Position numbers and translations under genes: made by a program. DNA of 64,000 bases from contig JAGWZW010000003.1 of assembly GCA_018971835.1 (NCBI GenBank), positions 19,123 to 83,122 of the forward strand, written 5' to 3'. Shown piece after piece: positions 31,941 through 43,375 of this stretch. Source of the DNA: Alphaproteobacteria bacterium. GTDB taxonomy: Bacteria; Pseudomonadota; Alphaproteobacteria; Micropepsales; Micropepsaceae. The notes under the pieces were generated by a model. It worked only from the letters and a program-made list of their open reading frames with translations, did not search any database and was not told the DNA's origin. Numbering within the stretch: position 1 is the first letter of the stretch; every line of letters starts with the position of its first letter.

Positions 31941-34900
31941 ATGATCATGACTGCTGAAGCCGCCAAAGCCGCCGCGGACTGCGCTGGCGCATTTTCCACC
32001 CATTCCGACGACCCCGAAGCCGCCCGGCGCATGGCCGAAGGCGCTGCCCTGCTGCGCGCCTCATCGCCGGCTGTCGGCGAGTTCTACCGCGCGCTCTACC
32101 GGGACGCGACCGCGGAAGACCTGTCCCGCTACGACGCCGCCTCGCTGGCGGAACTGGCCAGCGAGGTGTTCGCCCGCTCCGCCGCCCGCAAACCGGGCGA
32201 GCCGCTGGTCGAACACTTCGCCTTCAAGGCTTCAAGCCACGATCTTACGCGCAACGAATCGGTGCTGCTCGCCGTTAACGACGACATGCCGTTCCTCTTC
32301 GATTCGCTGATCGGCGAGATGAGCGCGCAGGGCGCACGCGTGCGTGCCCTGTTTCACCCCATCGTGGCGGTGAGCCGCGATGCGGAGGGCCAACGCGGCC
32401 ACGGCACCGCCATCCGCGAGAGCGTGATCGTGCTGGTGCTGGCGCCGGTGGTCGGCCGCGAACGGCAGCAGGCCCTCGTCAAGGGCGCCGAAAACGTCTT
32501 CCGCCAGGTGCGATTGGCGGTGCGCGACTGGCGCAAGATGCAGACCCACCTGGCCGAAACCATCGACCGGCTCAAGCAGTTTCCCCCGCCCGTGTCGCCG
32601 GAGGAACTGAATGAAAGCCTCGCCTTCCTCACCTGGGCCGGCGACAACCATTTCACCTTCCTGGGCTGCCGCGACTATGCCTATTCCGAGGAGAACGGCG
32701 GGCGCCTGGATCCGGTCAACGATTCGGGCCTCGGCGTGCTCGCCGATGCCGACGTGCGCATCCTGCGCCGCGACCGCGGCCCCGGCACGCTGAGCGAGGA
32801 AGCGCACGAATTCCTCACCCAGCCTTCGCCGCTCATCATCACCAAGTCCAACGAACGCTCGGTGGTGCACCGGCGCGTCCATATGGATTATGTCGGCGTG
32901 AAGACCTTTGACGCGCTGGGCAAGCTGACGGGCGAGCGTCGCTTCGTGGGCCTGTTCACCTCCGGCGCCTACAGCCGGCGGCCGGGCGAGATTCCGCTGC
33001 TGCGCCGCAAGGTAAATCGCGTGCGCGAGCGCGCGGGCCTGCCGGCCGACAGCCACGACGGCAAGGCGCTGGCCCATATTCTCGACGCCTATCCGCGCGA
33101 CGAACTGTTCCAGGTGAGCGAGGACGAACTCTTCACCATCGCGATGGGCATCCTGCGCCTGGGCGAGCGGCCGAAAGTGCGCGTGTTCCTGCGCTTCGAC
33201 CGCTTCGACCGTTTCGTCTCCGCCCTCGTCTACGTGCCGCGCGACCGCTACGACACCGAAGCACGCGAAACCATCCACGCCATCCTGGCCAAGGCCTTCG
33301 ACGGGTATATGTCCGCGGCCACACCGACCATCGACGAATCCGTCCTGGCCCGCGTGCATTACATCATCGGCCGCAGCGAAGGCCCACGGCCCGAGGTCGA
33401 TATCCACGCGCTGGAGGCCGAAATCCGCGCCGCCATCCGCACCTGGGCAGATGGCTTCGCCGACGCGCTTGCCATCACCCACGGCGAGAGCGAAGGCGCG
33501 CGCCTGTTCGCCGAACATCACAATGCCTTTCCCGCTCGCTATCGCGACGCCTTCACGCCCGAGGAAGCGGTGCGCGACCTCGATGAACTCTCCGCCCTGG
33601 CCGCCTCCGGCAACGGCACCGCCATCCACGCCCGCGCCTATCGCCTGTCCGACGACGCGCACGATGCGCTGCGCCTCAAGCTCTATGTGCTGAGCGACAT
33701 GCTGCCGCTGTCCGCCAGCCTGCCGGTGTTCGAGAACCTGGGTTTCAGGGTGATCGCCGAGGACAGCTATCCCGTCACGCTGAGCGCCGGCCACGGCTGG
33801 AACGGCACTGCCGCGGTGCTCGATTTCCTGATGGAGCGCGCCGACGACGGCGTCGTCCATCTCCCCGACATCAAGGACCGGCTCGAAGAGGCCTTTCACG
33901 CCATCGTGGCGGGCGAAGCGGAATCGGATGGCTTCAACCGTCTCGTCATCGGCGCGGAACTCGCATGGCGCGACGTCACCATCTTGCGCACCGTGGCGAA
34001 ATATCTGCGCCAGGCCGGCATCGCCTTCAGCCAGGACTATATGGAACAGACGCTCGCCCGTAACCCGGATATCGCCGGGCTGGTCGTCGAACTGTTCCAC
34101 GCTCTCCACGATCCGGCGCAGGACGACAAGGCCCGCGAACGTGCCGCCTCCGCCATCCGCGCGCGCATTGATGCGGCGCTCGCCGATGTGCCGAGCCTTG
34201 ATGACGACCGCATCATCCGCCGCATCCGCAATGTGGTGGACTGCACGCTGCGCACCAGTTTCTACCAGCGCGACGCCGCCGGAAAACCCAAGCCCTATCT
34301 CGCCATCAAGCTTGATTCCCGCAAGCTGGACGAACTGCCGGCGCCGCGGCCGTTGGTCGAGATATTCGTCTATTGCCCGGAAGTCGAAGCCGTGCACCTG
34401 CGCTTCGGCAAGGTGGCGCGCGGCGGCATCCGCTGGTCCGACCGGCGCGAGGATTTCCGCACCGAGATTCTGGGCCTGGTGAAGGCGCAGCAGGTGAAGA
34501 ATGCGGTGATCGTGCCGGTCGGCGCCAAGGGCGGCTTCTTCCCCAAGCGGTTGCCGGTCAACGCGCCGCGCGAAGAGGTGCAGGCCGTCGCGATCGAAGC
34601 CTACAAGACCTTCATCAACGCGCTACTCGACCTCACCGACAATATCGACCATGCCGGCGCCGTGGTGCCGCCTGACAACGTGGTGCGCAACGACGCCGAC
34701 GATCCCTATCTCGTCGTCGCCGCCGACAAGGGCACCGCCACCTTCTCCGATATTGCCAACGGAATCGCGGAAGGCCGCGGCTTCTGGCTGGGCGATGCCT
34801 TCGCCTCCGGCGGCAGCCACGGCTACGACCACAAGAAGATGGGCATTACCGCCAAAGGCGCCTGGGAAGCGGTGAAGCGGCATTTCCGCGAACTGGGCCG

Positions 34901-36830
34901 CGACATCCAATGCGAGCCCTTCACCGTCATCGGCGTGGGCGACATGTCGGGCGACGTCTTCGGCAACGGCATGCTGCTGTCGAAGCAGACGCGGCTGCTG
35001 GCCGCCTTCGACCACCGCCACATCTTCATCGATCCCGATCCCGATGCGGAAAAGAGCTGGAACGAACGTGCGCGCATGTTCGCGCTGCCCCGTTCGAGCT
35101 GGGCGGATTACGACAAGGCGCTGATCTCCAAGGGCGGCGGCATCTTCCCGCGCACCGCCAAGGAAATCGCGCTCACGCCCGAAATGAAGGCGCTGACCGG
35201 CGTTTCCGCCGACAAGCTGGCGCCGGCCGATCTCATCAAGGCGTTGCTGAAAGCCGAAGTCGATCTGCTCTGGTTCGGCGGCATCGGCACCTATGTGAAA
35301 GCCTCGACGCAGAACAATCTCGATGTCGGCGATCGCGCCAACGACGCGCTGCGCGTCGACGGCCGCGACATCCGCGCCAAGGTGGTGGGCGAAGGCGCCA
35401 ACCTTGGGGCGACCCAGCTCGGCCGCGTCGAATATGCCCTCAAGGGCGGGCGTATCAACACCGACGCCATCGACAATTCGGCCGGCGTGGACACCTCGGA
35501 CCACGAGGTCAACCTGAAGATTCTCTTCAGCGGTCCCTTGCGCCGCGGCGAACTGAGCGGCGAGGCGCGCGACACGCTGCTCGAAGCCATGACCGAGGAT
35601 GTCGCCCATCATGTGCTGGCGGACAATTACAACCAGACGCTGGCGCTTTCGATTGCGCAGGCGCGCGGGGCCCTCGACCTGGATTCGCATGGCCGCTACA
35701 TCCGCGACCTGGAGCGGCGCGGCAAGCTCGACCGCGCCGTGGAATTCCTGCCCGACGACGAAAGCTTGCGCAAACGCGCGCAGGAAGGCCGCAGCCTGAC
35801 GCGGCCGGAGCTGGCGGTGCTGCTGGCCTATTCCAAGCTCGACCTCGCCGCCGAGATCGTGAAGAGCACACTGCCGGACGATCCCCATTTCGCCGCCGAA
35901 CTGGAAAGCTATTTCCCGCCTGCGGCCGTGCAGAAATTCCGCGGCGAGATGGAAGGCCATCGCCTGCGCCGTGAAATCATCACCACGGTGCTGACCAACC
36001 AGATCGTCAATCTCGCGGGGCCGGTGTTCGTGCACCGCATGAAGGAAACCTCCAGCGCCCCAGCCGCGCGCGTGGCCCGCGCCTATATCGTGACCGACGG
36101 CGCCTTCGGCCTTTCCGCGCTCAAGACGCGCATCGACGCGCTCGACGGCAAGGTGCCTGCGCGCGTCCAGATCGGCATATATGCCGAGGCGACCGAACTG
36201 TTGCGCCGTCTTGGCCTCTGGTTCCTGGTCAATGTGCCGGCAGATGAAGAGCTTACGGATGTGGTGACGCGCTATCGCGCCGGCGTGGACGCGCTGCGCG
36301 GCACGTTTTCCACGCTGGTGTCCGACTACGAAATGGATGCCACGCTCGCCCGCATCAAAGAACTGGAAGAAGCCGGCGTGCCGCACGACCTGGCCGACGA
36401 TGTGGGCGCGCTGCCGCTGTGGAGCACGGCGCCGGAGATCGTTCATCTTGCCCATGCGCGCGGACTGGGGCTCGACCTCGTGGCGGGGGCCTATTTTGCG
36501 GTGGGCGAGACGGTGGGCCTGGACCGCCTGCGCGGGCTGGCTTCGCGCATCGCCGCCGCCGAACACTGGGACCGCCTCGCCATCCGCCGCATCGTCGACG
36601 ATCTGTTCGCCGGCCAGCGCGCGCTTGCCGGGCAGGTGCTGGCCGGAATCGAGGCGAAAGAGGGCAGCCGCGAGGATGGCGCCAAGGCCGTCGAAGCCTG
36701 GGCAGGCAAGCATGCCGATGCGCTGGCCCGCACCAAGAGCTTCCTGGCCGAGTTGGAACGCACGGGCGACCTGTCCATCGCCAAGCTGACGCTGGCCAAC
36801 AGCCAGGTGCATGCGCTGGCCGGACACTGA
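31941..36830 (+). CDS. Large NAD-glutamate dehydrogenase
   Basis: 1629 aa; RFGKVARGGIRWSDRREDFRTEILGLVKAQQVKNAVIVPVGAKGGF, TVIGVGDMSGDVFGNGMLLS, GEGANLGATQLGRVEYALKGGRINTDAIDNSAGVDTSDHEVNLKIL. Confidence 0.97.
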   Translation: MIMTAEAAKAAADCAGAFSTHSDDPEAARRMAEGAALLRASSPAVGEFYRALYRDATAEDLSRYDAASLAELASEVFARSAARKPGEPLVEHFAFKASSHDLTRNESVLLAVNDDMPFLFDSLIGEMSAQGARVRALFHPIVAVSRDAEGQRGHGTAIRESVIVLVLAPVVGRERQQALVKGAENVFRQVRLAVRDWRKMQTHLAETIDRLKQFPPPVSPEELNESLAFLTWAGDNHFTFLGCRDYAYSEENGGRLDPVNDSGLGVLADADVRILRRDRGPGTLSEEAHEFLTQPSPLIITKSNERSVVHRRVHMDYVGVKTFDALGKLTGERRFVGLFTSGAYSRRPGEIPLLRRKVNRVRERAGLPADSHDGKALAHILDAYPRDELFQVSEDELFTIAMGILRLGERPKVRVFLRFDRFDRFVSALVYVPRDRYDTEARETIHAILAKAFDGYMSAATPTIDESVLARVHYIIGRSEGPRPEVDIHALEAEIRAAIRTWADGFADALAITHGESEGARLFAEHHNAFPARYRDAFTPEEAVRDLDELSALAASGNGTAIHARAYRLSDDAHDALRLKLYVLSDMLPLSASLPVFENLGFRVIAEDSYPVTLSAGHGWNGTAAVLDFLMERADDGVVHLPDIKDRLEEAFHAIVAGEAESDGFNRLVIGAELAWRDVTILRTVAKYLRQAGIAFSQDYMEQTLARNPDIAGLVVELFHALHDPAQDDKARERAASAIRARIDAALADVPSLDDDRIIRRIRNVVDCTLRTSFYQRDAAGKPKPYLAIKLDSRKLDELPAPRPLVEIFVYCPEVEAVHLRFGKVARGGIRWSDRREDFRTEILGLVKAQQVKNAVIVPVGAKGGFFPKRLPVNAPREEVQAVAIEAYKTFINALLDLTDNIDHAGAVVPPDNVVRNDADDPYLVVAADKGTATFSDIANGIAEGRGFWLGDAFASGGSHGYDHKKMGITAKGAWEAVKRHFRELGRDIQCEPFTVIGVGDMSGDVFGNGMLLSKQTRLLAAFDHRHIFIDPDPDAEKSWNERARMFALPRSSWADYDKALISKGGGIFPRTAKEIALTPEMKALTGVSADKLAPADLIKALLKAEVDLLWFGGIGTYVKASTQNNLDVGDRANDALRVDGRDIRAKVVGEGANLGATQLGRVEYALKGGRINTDAIDNSAGVDTSDHEVNLKILFSGPLRRGELSGEARDTLLEAMTEDVAHHVLADNYNQTLALSIAQARGALDLDSHGRYIRDLERRGKLDRAVEFLPDDESLRKRAQEGRSLTRPELAVLLAYSKLDLAAEIVKSTLPDDPHFAAELESYFPPAAVQKFRGEMEGHRLRREIITTVLTNQIVNLAGPVFVHRMKETSSAPAARVARAYIVTDGAFGLSALKTRIDALDGKVPARVQIGIYAEATELLRRLGLWFLVNVPADEELTDVVTRYRAGVDALRGTFSTLVSDYEMDATLARIKELEEAGVPHDLADDVGALPLWSTAPEIVHLAHARGLGLDLVAGAYFAVGETVGLDRLRGLASRIAAAEHWDRLAIRRIVDDLFAGQRALAGQVLAGIEAKEGSREDGAKAVEAWAGKHADALARTKSFLAELERTGDLSIAKLTLANSQVHALAGH

Positions 36831-36838
36831 GCAAGGCA

Positions 36839-36864
36839 AAAGGGGCGGATCACTCCGCCCCTTT
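36839..36864. terminator. Bidirectional intrinsic terminator between NAD-GDH and SDR genes
   Basis: AAAGGGGCGGA-TCAC-TCCGCCCCTTT, 11-bp perfect stem between convergent genes. Confidence 0.8.
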
Positions 36865-36884
36865 GTCGCGCCAACGAGATGTAC

Positions 36885-37667
<783 letters not shown>

Positions 37668-37795
37668 GCCGTGTCCCTTCCTTGGCCGAATATCGCGGCA
37701 GGAGTCTTAGACCGTCCGCCGGGCCCAGGAAAAGATTGACGCTGCGTCAGCTTCGAGGGCTTTCATCGCCCGGCCCGGCACCCGATATTGGAGGG

Positions 37796-38179
37796 ATGCG
37801 GAACGAGCTTCCCGATCTCGCCAAGGCCCAGCTTCCCGCCGTGCTGGCCCGCAACACGCGCAAGGTAGAGCAGAGCTTCTGGCGGAAGCTGCTGAAGGTG
37901 GCCGGGCGCATTCCCTTCGCGGAGGATGCGGCGGCGGCCTATTTCTGCGCCGCCGATCCGGTGACGCCCAGTTCGGTGAAGGGCGTGTTGATCGCAGCCC
38001 TGGCCTATTTCGTGACGCCGGTGGACCTGATCCCCGATTTCATCGCCGGCATCGGCTTCACCGACGATGCGGCGGTGCTGGCGATGGCGCTCAGCCTGGT
38101 GGCCGGCCACATCAAGCCGCGCCATCGTGAGCGGGCGCGCGCGGCGCTCGGCCTGCCGCCGCTGCCGGACCAGGACTGA
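37796..38179 (+). CDS. YkvA family protein (DUF1232)
   Basis: 127 aa from ATG 37796; GVLIAALAYFVTPVDLIPDFIAGIGFTDDAAVLAMAL. Confidence 0.93.
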   Translation: MRNELPDLAKAQLPAVLARNTRKVEQSFWRKLLKVAGRIPFAEDAAAAYFCAADPVTPSSVKGVLIAALAYFVTPVDLIPDFIAGIGFTDDAAVLAMALSLVAGHIKPRHRERARAALGLPPLPDQD

Positions 38180-38818
38180 TCAGCGCGCGGCTGCGACGTT
38201 GGGCAGAGCCTGGCGCTCGGCGGGCACCGCCGCCGGCACGGGCGTGACGAATTCGATGGCGATGCCGTCTTCGTGATGGCGTGCGATGCGGCCGGCCATC
38301 TGGCCGATCAACACGATCTCGCCGACCGGCGGACGCCGTTCGGTCTTCAGCGACACCCCGCCCAGCGACAGGTCCAGCACCTCGCAGGAGACGATCTCGC
38401 CATTGGCACGGGTGAAGCGGGCCAGTCCCTTGGTGGGCGTACGGTCGTGGCGGCGGATCACCGTGTCGTCCACCATGCCGCGGTTGATGAAAACCGTGAG
38501 CTGCTCGACGATGCGCTCGCGCTTCAGGGCCGAGCAGTGGAACTGCACGCCGAAGGCCGCGCCTGTCAGCCGCACGACATCGCCCTCCAGGCGGCCGAAA
38601 CCGTCGACATAGAGAATGACAGTGGTGTCGGTCGGCAAATCGAATTCGCAGGTGATCCGGGCGCCGCCCGGTGACAGGTCCAGTACCTTGCAGGGCGCCT
38701 CGCGCTGGTCGCTCGGCAGGAAAATCTTTCCGTCGAGATCGACGTCGATACGCCGATAGCGGCGGCGATCCGCCTGCGCCCGCGCGAGTACCGCTTCCCG
38801 GTCAATTGCCATTATCAT
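38180..38818 (-). CDS. Tandem PilZ domain protein
   Basis: 212 aa; RRYRRIDVDLDGKIFLPS..KVLDLSPGGARITCEF and KGLARFTRANGEIVSCEVLDLSLGGVSLKTERRP: two PilZ-like units. Confidence 0.85.
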   Translation of the reverse strand: MIMAIDREAVLARAQADRRRYRRIDVDLDGKIFLPSDQREAPCKVLDLSPGGARITCEFDLPTDTTVILYVDGFGRLEGDVVRLTGAAFGVQFHCSALKRERIVEQLTVFINRGMVDDTVIRRHDRTPTKGLARFTRANGEIVSCEVLDLSLGGVSLKTERRPPVGEIVLIGQMAGRIARHHEDGIAIEFVTPVPAAVPAERQALPNVAAAR

Positions 38819-39013
38819 GCGCCGGGGCGAGACACCCCGGTCCTCGATGACTTGCCTGCCTCACCGAAGTTTAAGAAAAGAGGGTCAACACAGGGTTTAC
38901 GTTTGCCGGGTCCGGTCATTTTTCCGGCGATTTTTCCTTCCGGCCCACCCTTAACCTGCTGGCCGCCCCAAGCTATAGCAACGGCGCTGCTTTTTATCCC
39001 AGGAGTTTCAACG

Positions 39014-39559
39014 ATGGCGTCCCCCTCTCGACGGAACCGCGTGCTGCCCTGCCTTGTCCTGGCGGCAGCCTTTGCCCTCAGCGGCTGCGCGAGCGACACG
39101 CCCTTCGACAACCTGAAGGGGGCCCAGCCCAGCGGCTCGCCCTTCGCCAGGGCGCTGTTCACGGACTACGCCTATCTGGCCCGTTCCTTCGGCCTGCAGA
39201 ACGCCCCCTCCGGCACCGCCTTTGACGCCGCCGGCTCGCTCTCGCTGGCGGCAGTGGACAGCGAAACGGCCACCGTCGCCAATACCTATGCCAGCAAAGC
39301 CCTGACCGCCTCCAAGGGCGAGGAGCCTTTGCCCGAAGGCGCCCCGCCGGACGACCAGGTTGCCGAGAACCTCCGCCTGCGGCTGTTGCGTGCCCTCAAC
39401 CACGGCCGCGCCAAGGCCCCGGTCCTGGCAGCGCAAACCCAGGTCGAGTTCGACTGCTGGATCCTGAACGGCACGGTGGACGAGCTGGCCGCGGCCTCCG
39501 CCCAATGCCGGAGCGGCTTCATGGCCAGCCTGTCCCGGCTCGAAAGCGCCGCGCAATAG
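39014..39559 (+). CDS. Lipoprotein
   Basis: 181 aa from ATG 39014; lipobox-like LAAAFALSGCASDTPFDNL. Confidence 0.75.
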   Translation: MASPSRRNRVLPCLVLAAAFALSGCASDTPFDNLKGAQPSGSPFARALFTDYAYLARSFGLQNAPSGTAFDAAGSLSLAAVDSETATVANTYASKALTASKGEEPLPEGAPPDDQVAENLRLRLLRALNHGRAKAPVLAAQTQVEFDCWILNGTVDELAAASAQCRSGFMASLSRLESAAQ

Positions 39560-39648
39560 TCTTGCGGGCCGGCCCTGCAAATTCGCGACACCGGCGTCAG
39601 CTTTGGTCTAAGCTCGGGTCCGAGAGGAATTCGCAGCCGGACCCCATC

Positions 39649-41298
39649 ATGAAAGCTTACGACTACATCATCGTCGGCGCTGGCAGCGCCGGCTGTGTGC
39701 TGGCCAACCGCCTGTCGGCCGATCCGAGCATCCAGGTGCTGCTGATCGAGGCGGGCGGCCGCGACAAGTCGCTGATGATCCATATGCCCGCCGGCATTCC
39801 GGCGCTGCTCGGCAAGCCCAACCCGTACAATTGGTATTACGAGACAGAGGGCCAGCCGCATCTTGAGGGCCGCCGCCTCTACTGGCCGCGCGGCAAGGGC
39901 TGGGGCGGTTCCTCTTCCATAAACGGCATGATCTACATCCGCGGCCACGCGCGCGACTACGACCGCTGGCGGCAGATGGGCTGCGAGGGCTGGTCGTTCG
40001 CCGACGTGCTGCCCTATTTCAAGCGCGCCGAAACCAACCAGAACGGCCCCGACGCCTTCCACGGCAGCGACGGCCCGCTCTATGTCTCCAGCGGCCATTC
40101 GACCAACCCGCTGTTCCGCGCCTTCATCGAAGCGGGCGCCGAAGCGGGCCACAAGCGCACGCGCGACTTCAACGGCTACAGCCAGGAAGGCTTCGGGCCC
40201 TATCAGCTCACCATCAAGGACGGCAAGCGCTGGAGTGCAGCCAGCGCCTATATCCGGCCGGCGCTGTCGCGCCCGAACCTCACCATCGAATCGCACGCGC
40301 TGGTCAGCCGCGTGCTGTTCGAGGGCAAGCGCGCGGTCGGCGTGGAATACGTGCAGAAGAAGAATGTGGTGAAGGCGGGCGCTACGCGCGAGGTCATCCT
40401 CTCCGGCGGCGCGGTCAACACCCCGCAGGTGCTGATGCTATCGGGCATCGGCGACGGCGACATACTGAAGCGGTTCGGCATCGCGGTGGTGTCGGGCCTC
40501 AAGGGCGTGGGCCGGAACCTGCAGGACCATCTGGATTGTTCCATCCAGTACGAATGCACCCAACCCATCACGCTTTACAGCCAGTCCAACCCGCTCGCCG
40601 CGGCGAAGACCGGTTTGCAGTACCTGCTGTTCGGCAGCGGGCTTGCCACCAGCCAGGGCTTGGAGTCCGGCGCCTTCCTCAAGAGCCGGCCGGACCTCGA
40701 AACCCCGGACCTGCAGTTCCACTTCATCGCCGCGTTGATGTACGACCATACGCGCAAGAAAGCAGACCGCCACGGCTTCATGGCCCATGTCTGCCAGCTC
40801 CGCCCGGAGAGCCGGGGCTACATCTCGATCAAATCGGCCGACCCCGCTGCCGCCCCGCTGATCCAGCCGAACTATCTGGACACGGAAGAGGATCGCCGCG
40901 CCTTGCGCGAGGGCGTACGCCTGGCGCGCGCGGTGTTTGCGCAAGGCGCCTTCGATCCCTATCGCGGTCCCGAGCTGATGCCGGGCGCGCCGGTGCAGAA
41001 GGACGAACAGATCGACGCCTTCATCCGCAAGACTGCCGAGACCATCTATCATCCGGTAGGCACTGCCAAGATGGGCCGCGACGAGGCCTCGGTGGTCGAT
41101 CCCGCGCTCAAGGTGTATGGTGTGGACGGGTTGAGGGTGGTCGATGCCTCGGTCATGCCGTCGCTGGTGTCGGGCAACACCAACGCGCCCACCATCATGA
41201 TCGCGGAAAAAGCCGCTGACATGATCTTGGGGTATCCGGCGCCGAAGCCCGAGGCTGTGCCGGTGGCCGAGGACGGCGCCAAGCCCGCCGCGGCGTGA
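39649..41298 (+). CDS. GMC family oxidoreductase (choline/alcohol dehydrogenase-like)
   Basis: 549 aa from ATG 39649; DYIIVGAGSAGCVLANRLS, GKGWGGSSSINGMIYIRGHARDYDRW, ILSGGAVNTPQVLMLSGIGD, VVDASVMPSLVSGNTNAPTIMIAEKAADMI. Confidence 0.95.
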   Translation: MKAYDYIIVGAGSAGCVLANRLSADPSIQVLLIEAGGRDKSLMIHMPAGIPALLGKPNPYNWYYETEGQPHLEGRRLYWPRGKGWGGSSSINGMIYIRGHARDYDRWRQMGCEGWSFADVLPYFKRAETNQNGPDAFHGSDGPLYVSSGHSTNPLFRAFIEAGAEAGHKRTRDFNGYSQEGFGPYQLTIKDGKRWSAASAYIRPALSRPNLTIESHALVSRVLFEGKRAVGVEYVQKKNVVKAGATREVILSGGAVNTPQVLMLSGIGDGDILKRFGIAVVSGLKGVGRNLQDHLDCSIQYECTQPITLYSQSNPLAAAKTGLQYLLFGSGLATSQGLESGAFLKSRPDLETPDLQFHFIAALMYDHTRKKADRHGFMAHVCQLRPESRGYISIKSADPAAAPLIQPNYLDTEEDRRALREGVRLARAVFAQGAFDPYRGPELMPGAPVQKDEQIDAFIRKTAETIYHPVGTAKMGRDEASVVDPALKVYGVDGLRVVDASVMPSLVSGNTNAPTIMIAEKAADMILGYPAPKPEAVPVAEDGAKPAAA

Positions 41299-41393
41299 AT
41301 GCCGTTCTCATTCGAGACACACTGTTACAAGCTCGACGTTTTGTCATAGGCGGCCTGCTTTTCGCGGCCGCGATTGCGGTCTATGATTCGCAC

Positions 41394-41741
41394 ATGAAAA
41401 CGATGCACGTCATTCTCTGCCTGGGAGCCATGCTCGGAGCCGCGCTGCCGGTTTCCGTGTCAGCGGCACAGACGGTGCCGGCGACGCCGCCCACGCATTA
41501 CAAGCTGAACGAAATGAACTTCGACATGTGGTGCCAGGAGACGATGCACTATCCGGCGGACCGCTGCGACAAACGCCTGCCGGAGGACGACAAGGCGTTC
41601 CAGGCCTATGTCGGCACGGTCCAGAAATACGAAGTGCCTTACCAGCAGCAGCGGCGCCAGGAGCAGGAGCGCAACAAGGACATCCTGCACTACGATCCGG
41701 TCGACTCGCCGCAGCAACCCGACGCCAACGCGCCGCAGTAG
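41394..41741 (+). CDS. Small secreted hypothetical protein
   Basis: 115 aa from ATG 41394; signal peptide MKTMHVILCLGAMLGAALPVSVSAA; MWCQETMHYPADRCDKRLPEDD..., polar C-terminus. Confidence 0.7.
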   Translation: MKTMHVILCLGAMLGAALPVSVSAAQTVPATPPTHYKLNEMNFDMWCQETMHYPADRCDKRLPEDDKAFQAYVGTVQKYEVPYQQQRRQEQERNKDILHYDPVDSPQQPDANAPQ

Positions 41742-41751
41742 GGCCTTTCGT

Positions 41752-42477
41752 TCAACGGACCCGGATCAAAGCCGGCGGCGGTGCTGTCATGATGTCCAGC
41801 GCCTCGATCAGCCGCAGCATCGGTTCGTCCATTTCCGCGTGCAGCGTCACGCCCTTTTCGCGGCTGACGACGAGGCGCAGATGCGGCGCCTTGGGATGGC
41901 TGCGCAGCGTCGGGCGGATCGACGGCGGAGGAGGAGGCGGCGGCGGGGGATCGTAGGTCGAGAGCGGTTCATCCTCGCGCACGATCTTGGAACCGACCAG
42001 CCGCTCGAAGGCGATGGGCCGGCCGATGAGCTGGCTGGCATCGCTGGTGATCTGCATCAGGCCGATGAAGCGCGTGGGGGCGCCCTCGCCGAAGCCGCCA
42101 TCGCCAAATTTGATGGGGGCCAGCACGGTTTCAATCTCGACCATCGCGCAGTCGGCGGTGGCCGCCACCGAGGACAGGCACACCGGCTGGCGGGTATCCA
42201 GCGCCTGCTTCAGCAGCAGTGACAGCGCGCCGCGGCTTTGTGCTTCCCAGTGGGTGAAGAAATTGGTGCCGCGCAATTCAGAGCCGTAACGCTCGCACAC
42301 CGAAGTGCCGGCCAGGCGGTAAACCGGCCGCGCCGTATCGGCCGCATCCAGTATGAAGACGTAGGACAGCATCCGCTTGATGGCGCGCGGATCGATTTCG
42401 GTCTGGTCCGGTACCGCCCGGCCGCGGCGCAAGCGGCTCCAATACCCCACAAGCAAATGGCTGTTCCTATGTTTCAT
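41752..42477 (-). CDS. PAS domain-containing protein (PAS_5-like)
   Basis: 241 aa; GYWSRLRRGRAVPDQTEIDPRAIKRMLSYVFILDAADTARPVYRLAGTSVCERYGSELRGTNFFTHW. Confidence 0.85.
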   Translation of the reverse strand: MKHRNSHLLVGYWSRLRRGRAVPDQTEIDPRAIKRMLSYVFILDAADTARPVYRLAGTSVCERYGSELRGTNFFTHWEAQSRGALSLLLKQALDTRQPVCLSSVAATADCAMVEIETVLAPIKFGDGGFGEGAPTRFIGLMQITSDASQLIGRPIAFERLVGSKIVREDEPLSTYDPPPPPPPPPSIRPTLRSHPKAPHLRLVVSREKGVTLHAEMDEPMLRLIEALDIMTAPPPALIRVR

Positions 42478-42670
42478 CGGCCGTGTGCTCCGGTCTTCCC
42501 GTTATGGCCCGCCCTTGCATCAGATCGGGACGGACACTGTTTCTGGCGGAAAAGGGAGCAGAAGCCGTGCCAGCGCCGCGGCGGCGCAGGAGCCAGAAGA
42601 CGGCACTCGAAAATCGGAAGCCGGAACAGCACCTTGGCCGCTATTCTCGCGTTCGCGGTGCCGATCTCCG

Positions 42671-43375
42671 TCAGCCCCAGGGGCCGCGCCGGACCTCGCC
42701 GAACAGCGGAAACTGCGCCGATTTGAACATGGGTGTTAGAAGCCCTCCCGCCAGGAAGCCGCCGATATGGGCCCACCAGGCCACGCCACTGTCGGCCTGG
42801 CCGCCGAGCGCGGCGCTGAGCAGCTGGAGCACGAACCAGAAGCCCACTACCCAGATGGCGCTGATCTTCATCGGGTAAAGAATGATGCCGAGCGGCACGA
42901 TCACCGTCACCCGCGCCCGCGGATAGAGCAGCACATAGGCCGCCAGCACCCCCGAGATCGCACCCGAGGCGCCGATCATCGGCACCGGCGAAGCCGGATT
43001 GATGGCGGCCAGGGTCAGCGCCGCCGCCACCCCGCAGATCAGATAGAAGAGCAGATAGCGCAGGTGACCCATCGCGTCTTCGACGTTGTTCCCGAAAATC
43101 CAGAGGTAGAGCATGTTCCCGCCGATATGCAGGAAGCCCCCATGCAGGAACATGGAGGTGAAGATGGTGGCCCAGACCGGTACGGAGACATAGCCCGGCG
43201 GCGGCAGCAGCGCATGACCAAGCGCGGCCGGCGTGAAGCCGAGCAACGCCAGTGCCGGCGCCATGCCGCGGCCGAGCGACAGTTCCCAGGCGAACACGAT
43301 CGCGCAGGAAAGGATGATCGCCCAGGTGACGACGGGCACGAGCCGAGCCGGATTGTCGTCCGAGATTGGGATCAT
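42671..43375 (-). CDS. Rhomboid family intramembrane serine protease
   Basis: 234 aa from ATG 43375; FTSMFLHGGFLHIGGNMLYLWIFGNNVEDAMG, MIGASGAISGVLAAYVLLYPRARV, AWWAHIGGFLAGGLL: GASG serine and second catalytic His present. Confidence 0.95.
   Translation of the reverse strand: MIPISDDNPARLVPVVTWAIILSCAIVFAWELSLGRGMAPALALLGFTPAALGHALLPPPGYVSVPVWATIFTSMFLHGGFLHIGGNMLYLWIFGNNVEDAMGHLRYLLFYLICGVAAALTLAAINPASPVPMIGASGAISGVLAAYVLLYPRARVTVIVPLGIILYPMKISAIWVVGFWFVLQLLSAALGGQADSGVAWWAHIGGFLAGGLLTPMFKSAQFPLFGEVRRGPWG

Noticed and set aside
32232-36839. 721-aa and 738-aa minus-strand ORFs
   Set aside because: Antisense to the NAD-glutamate dehydrogenase; open frame follows from codon bias.
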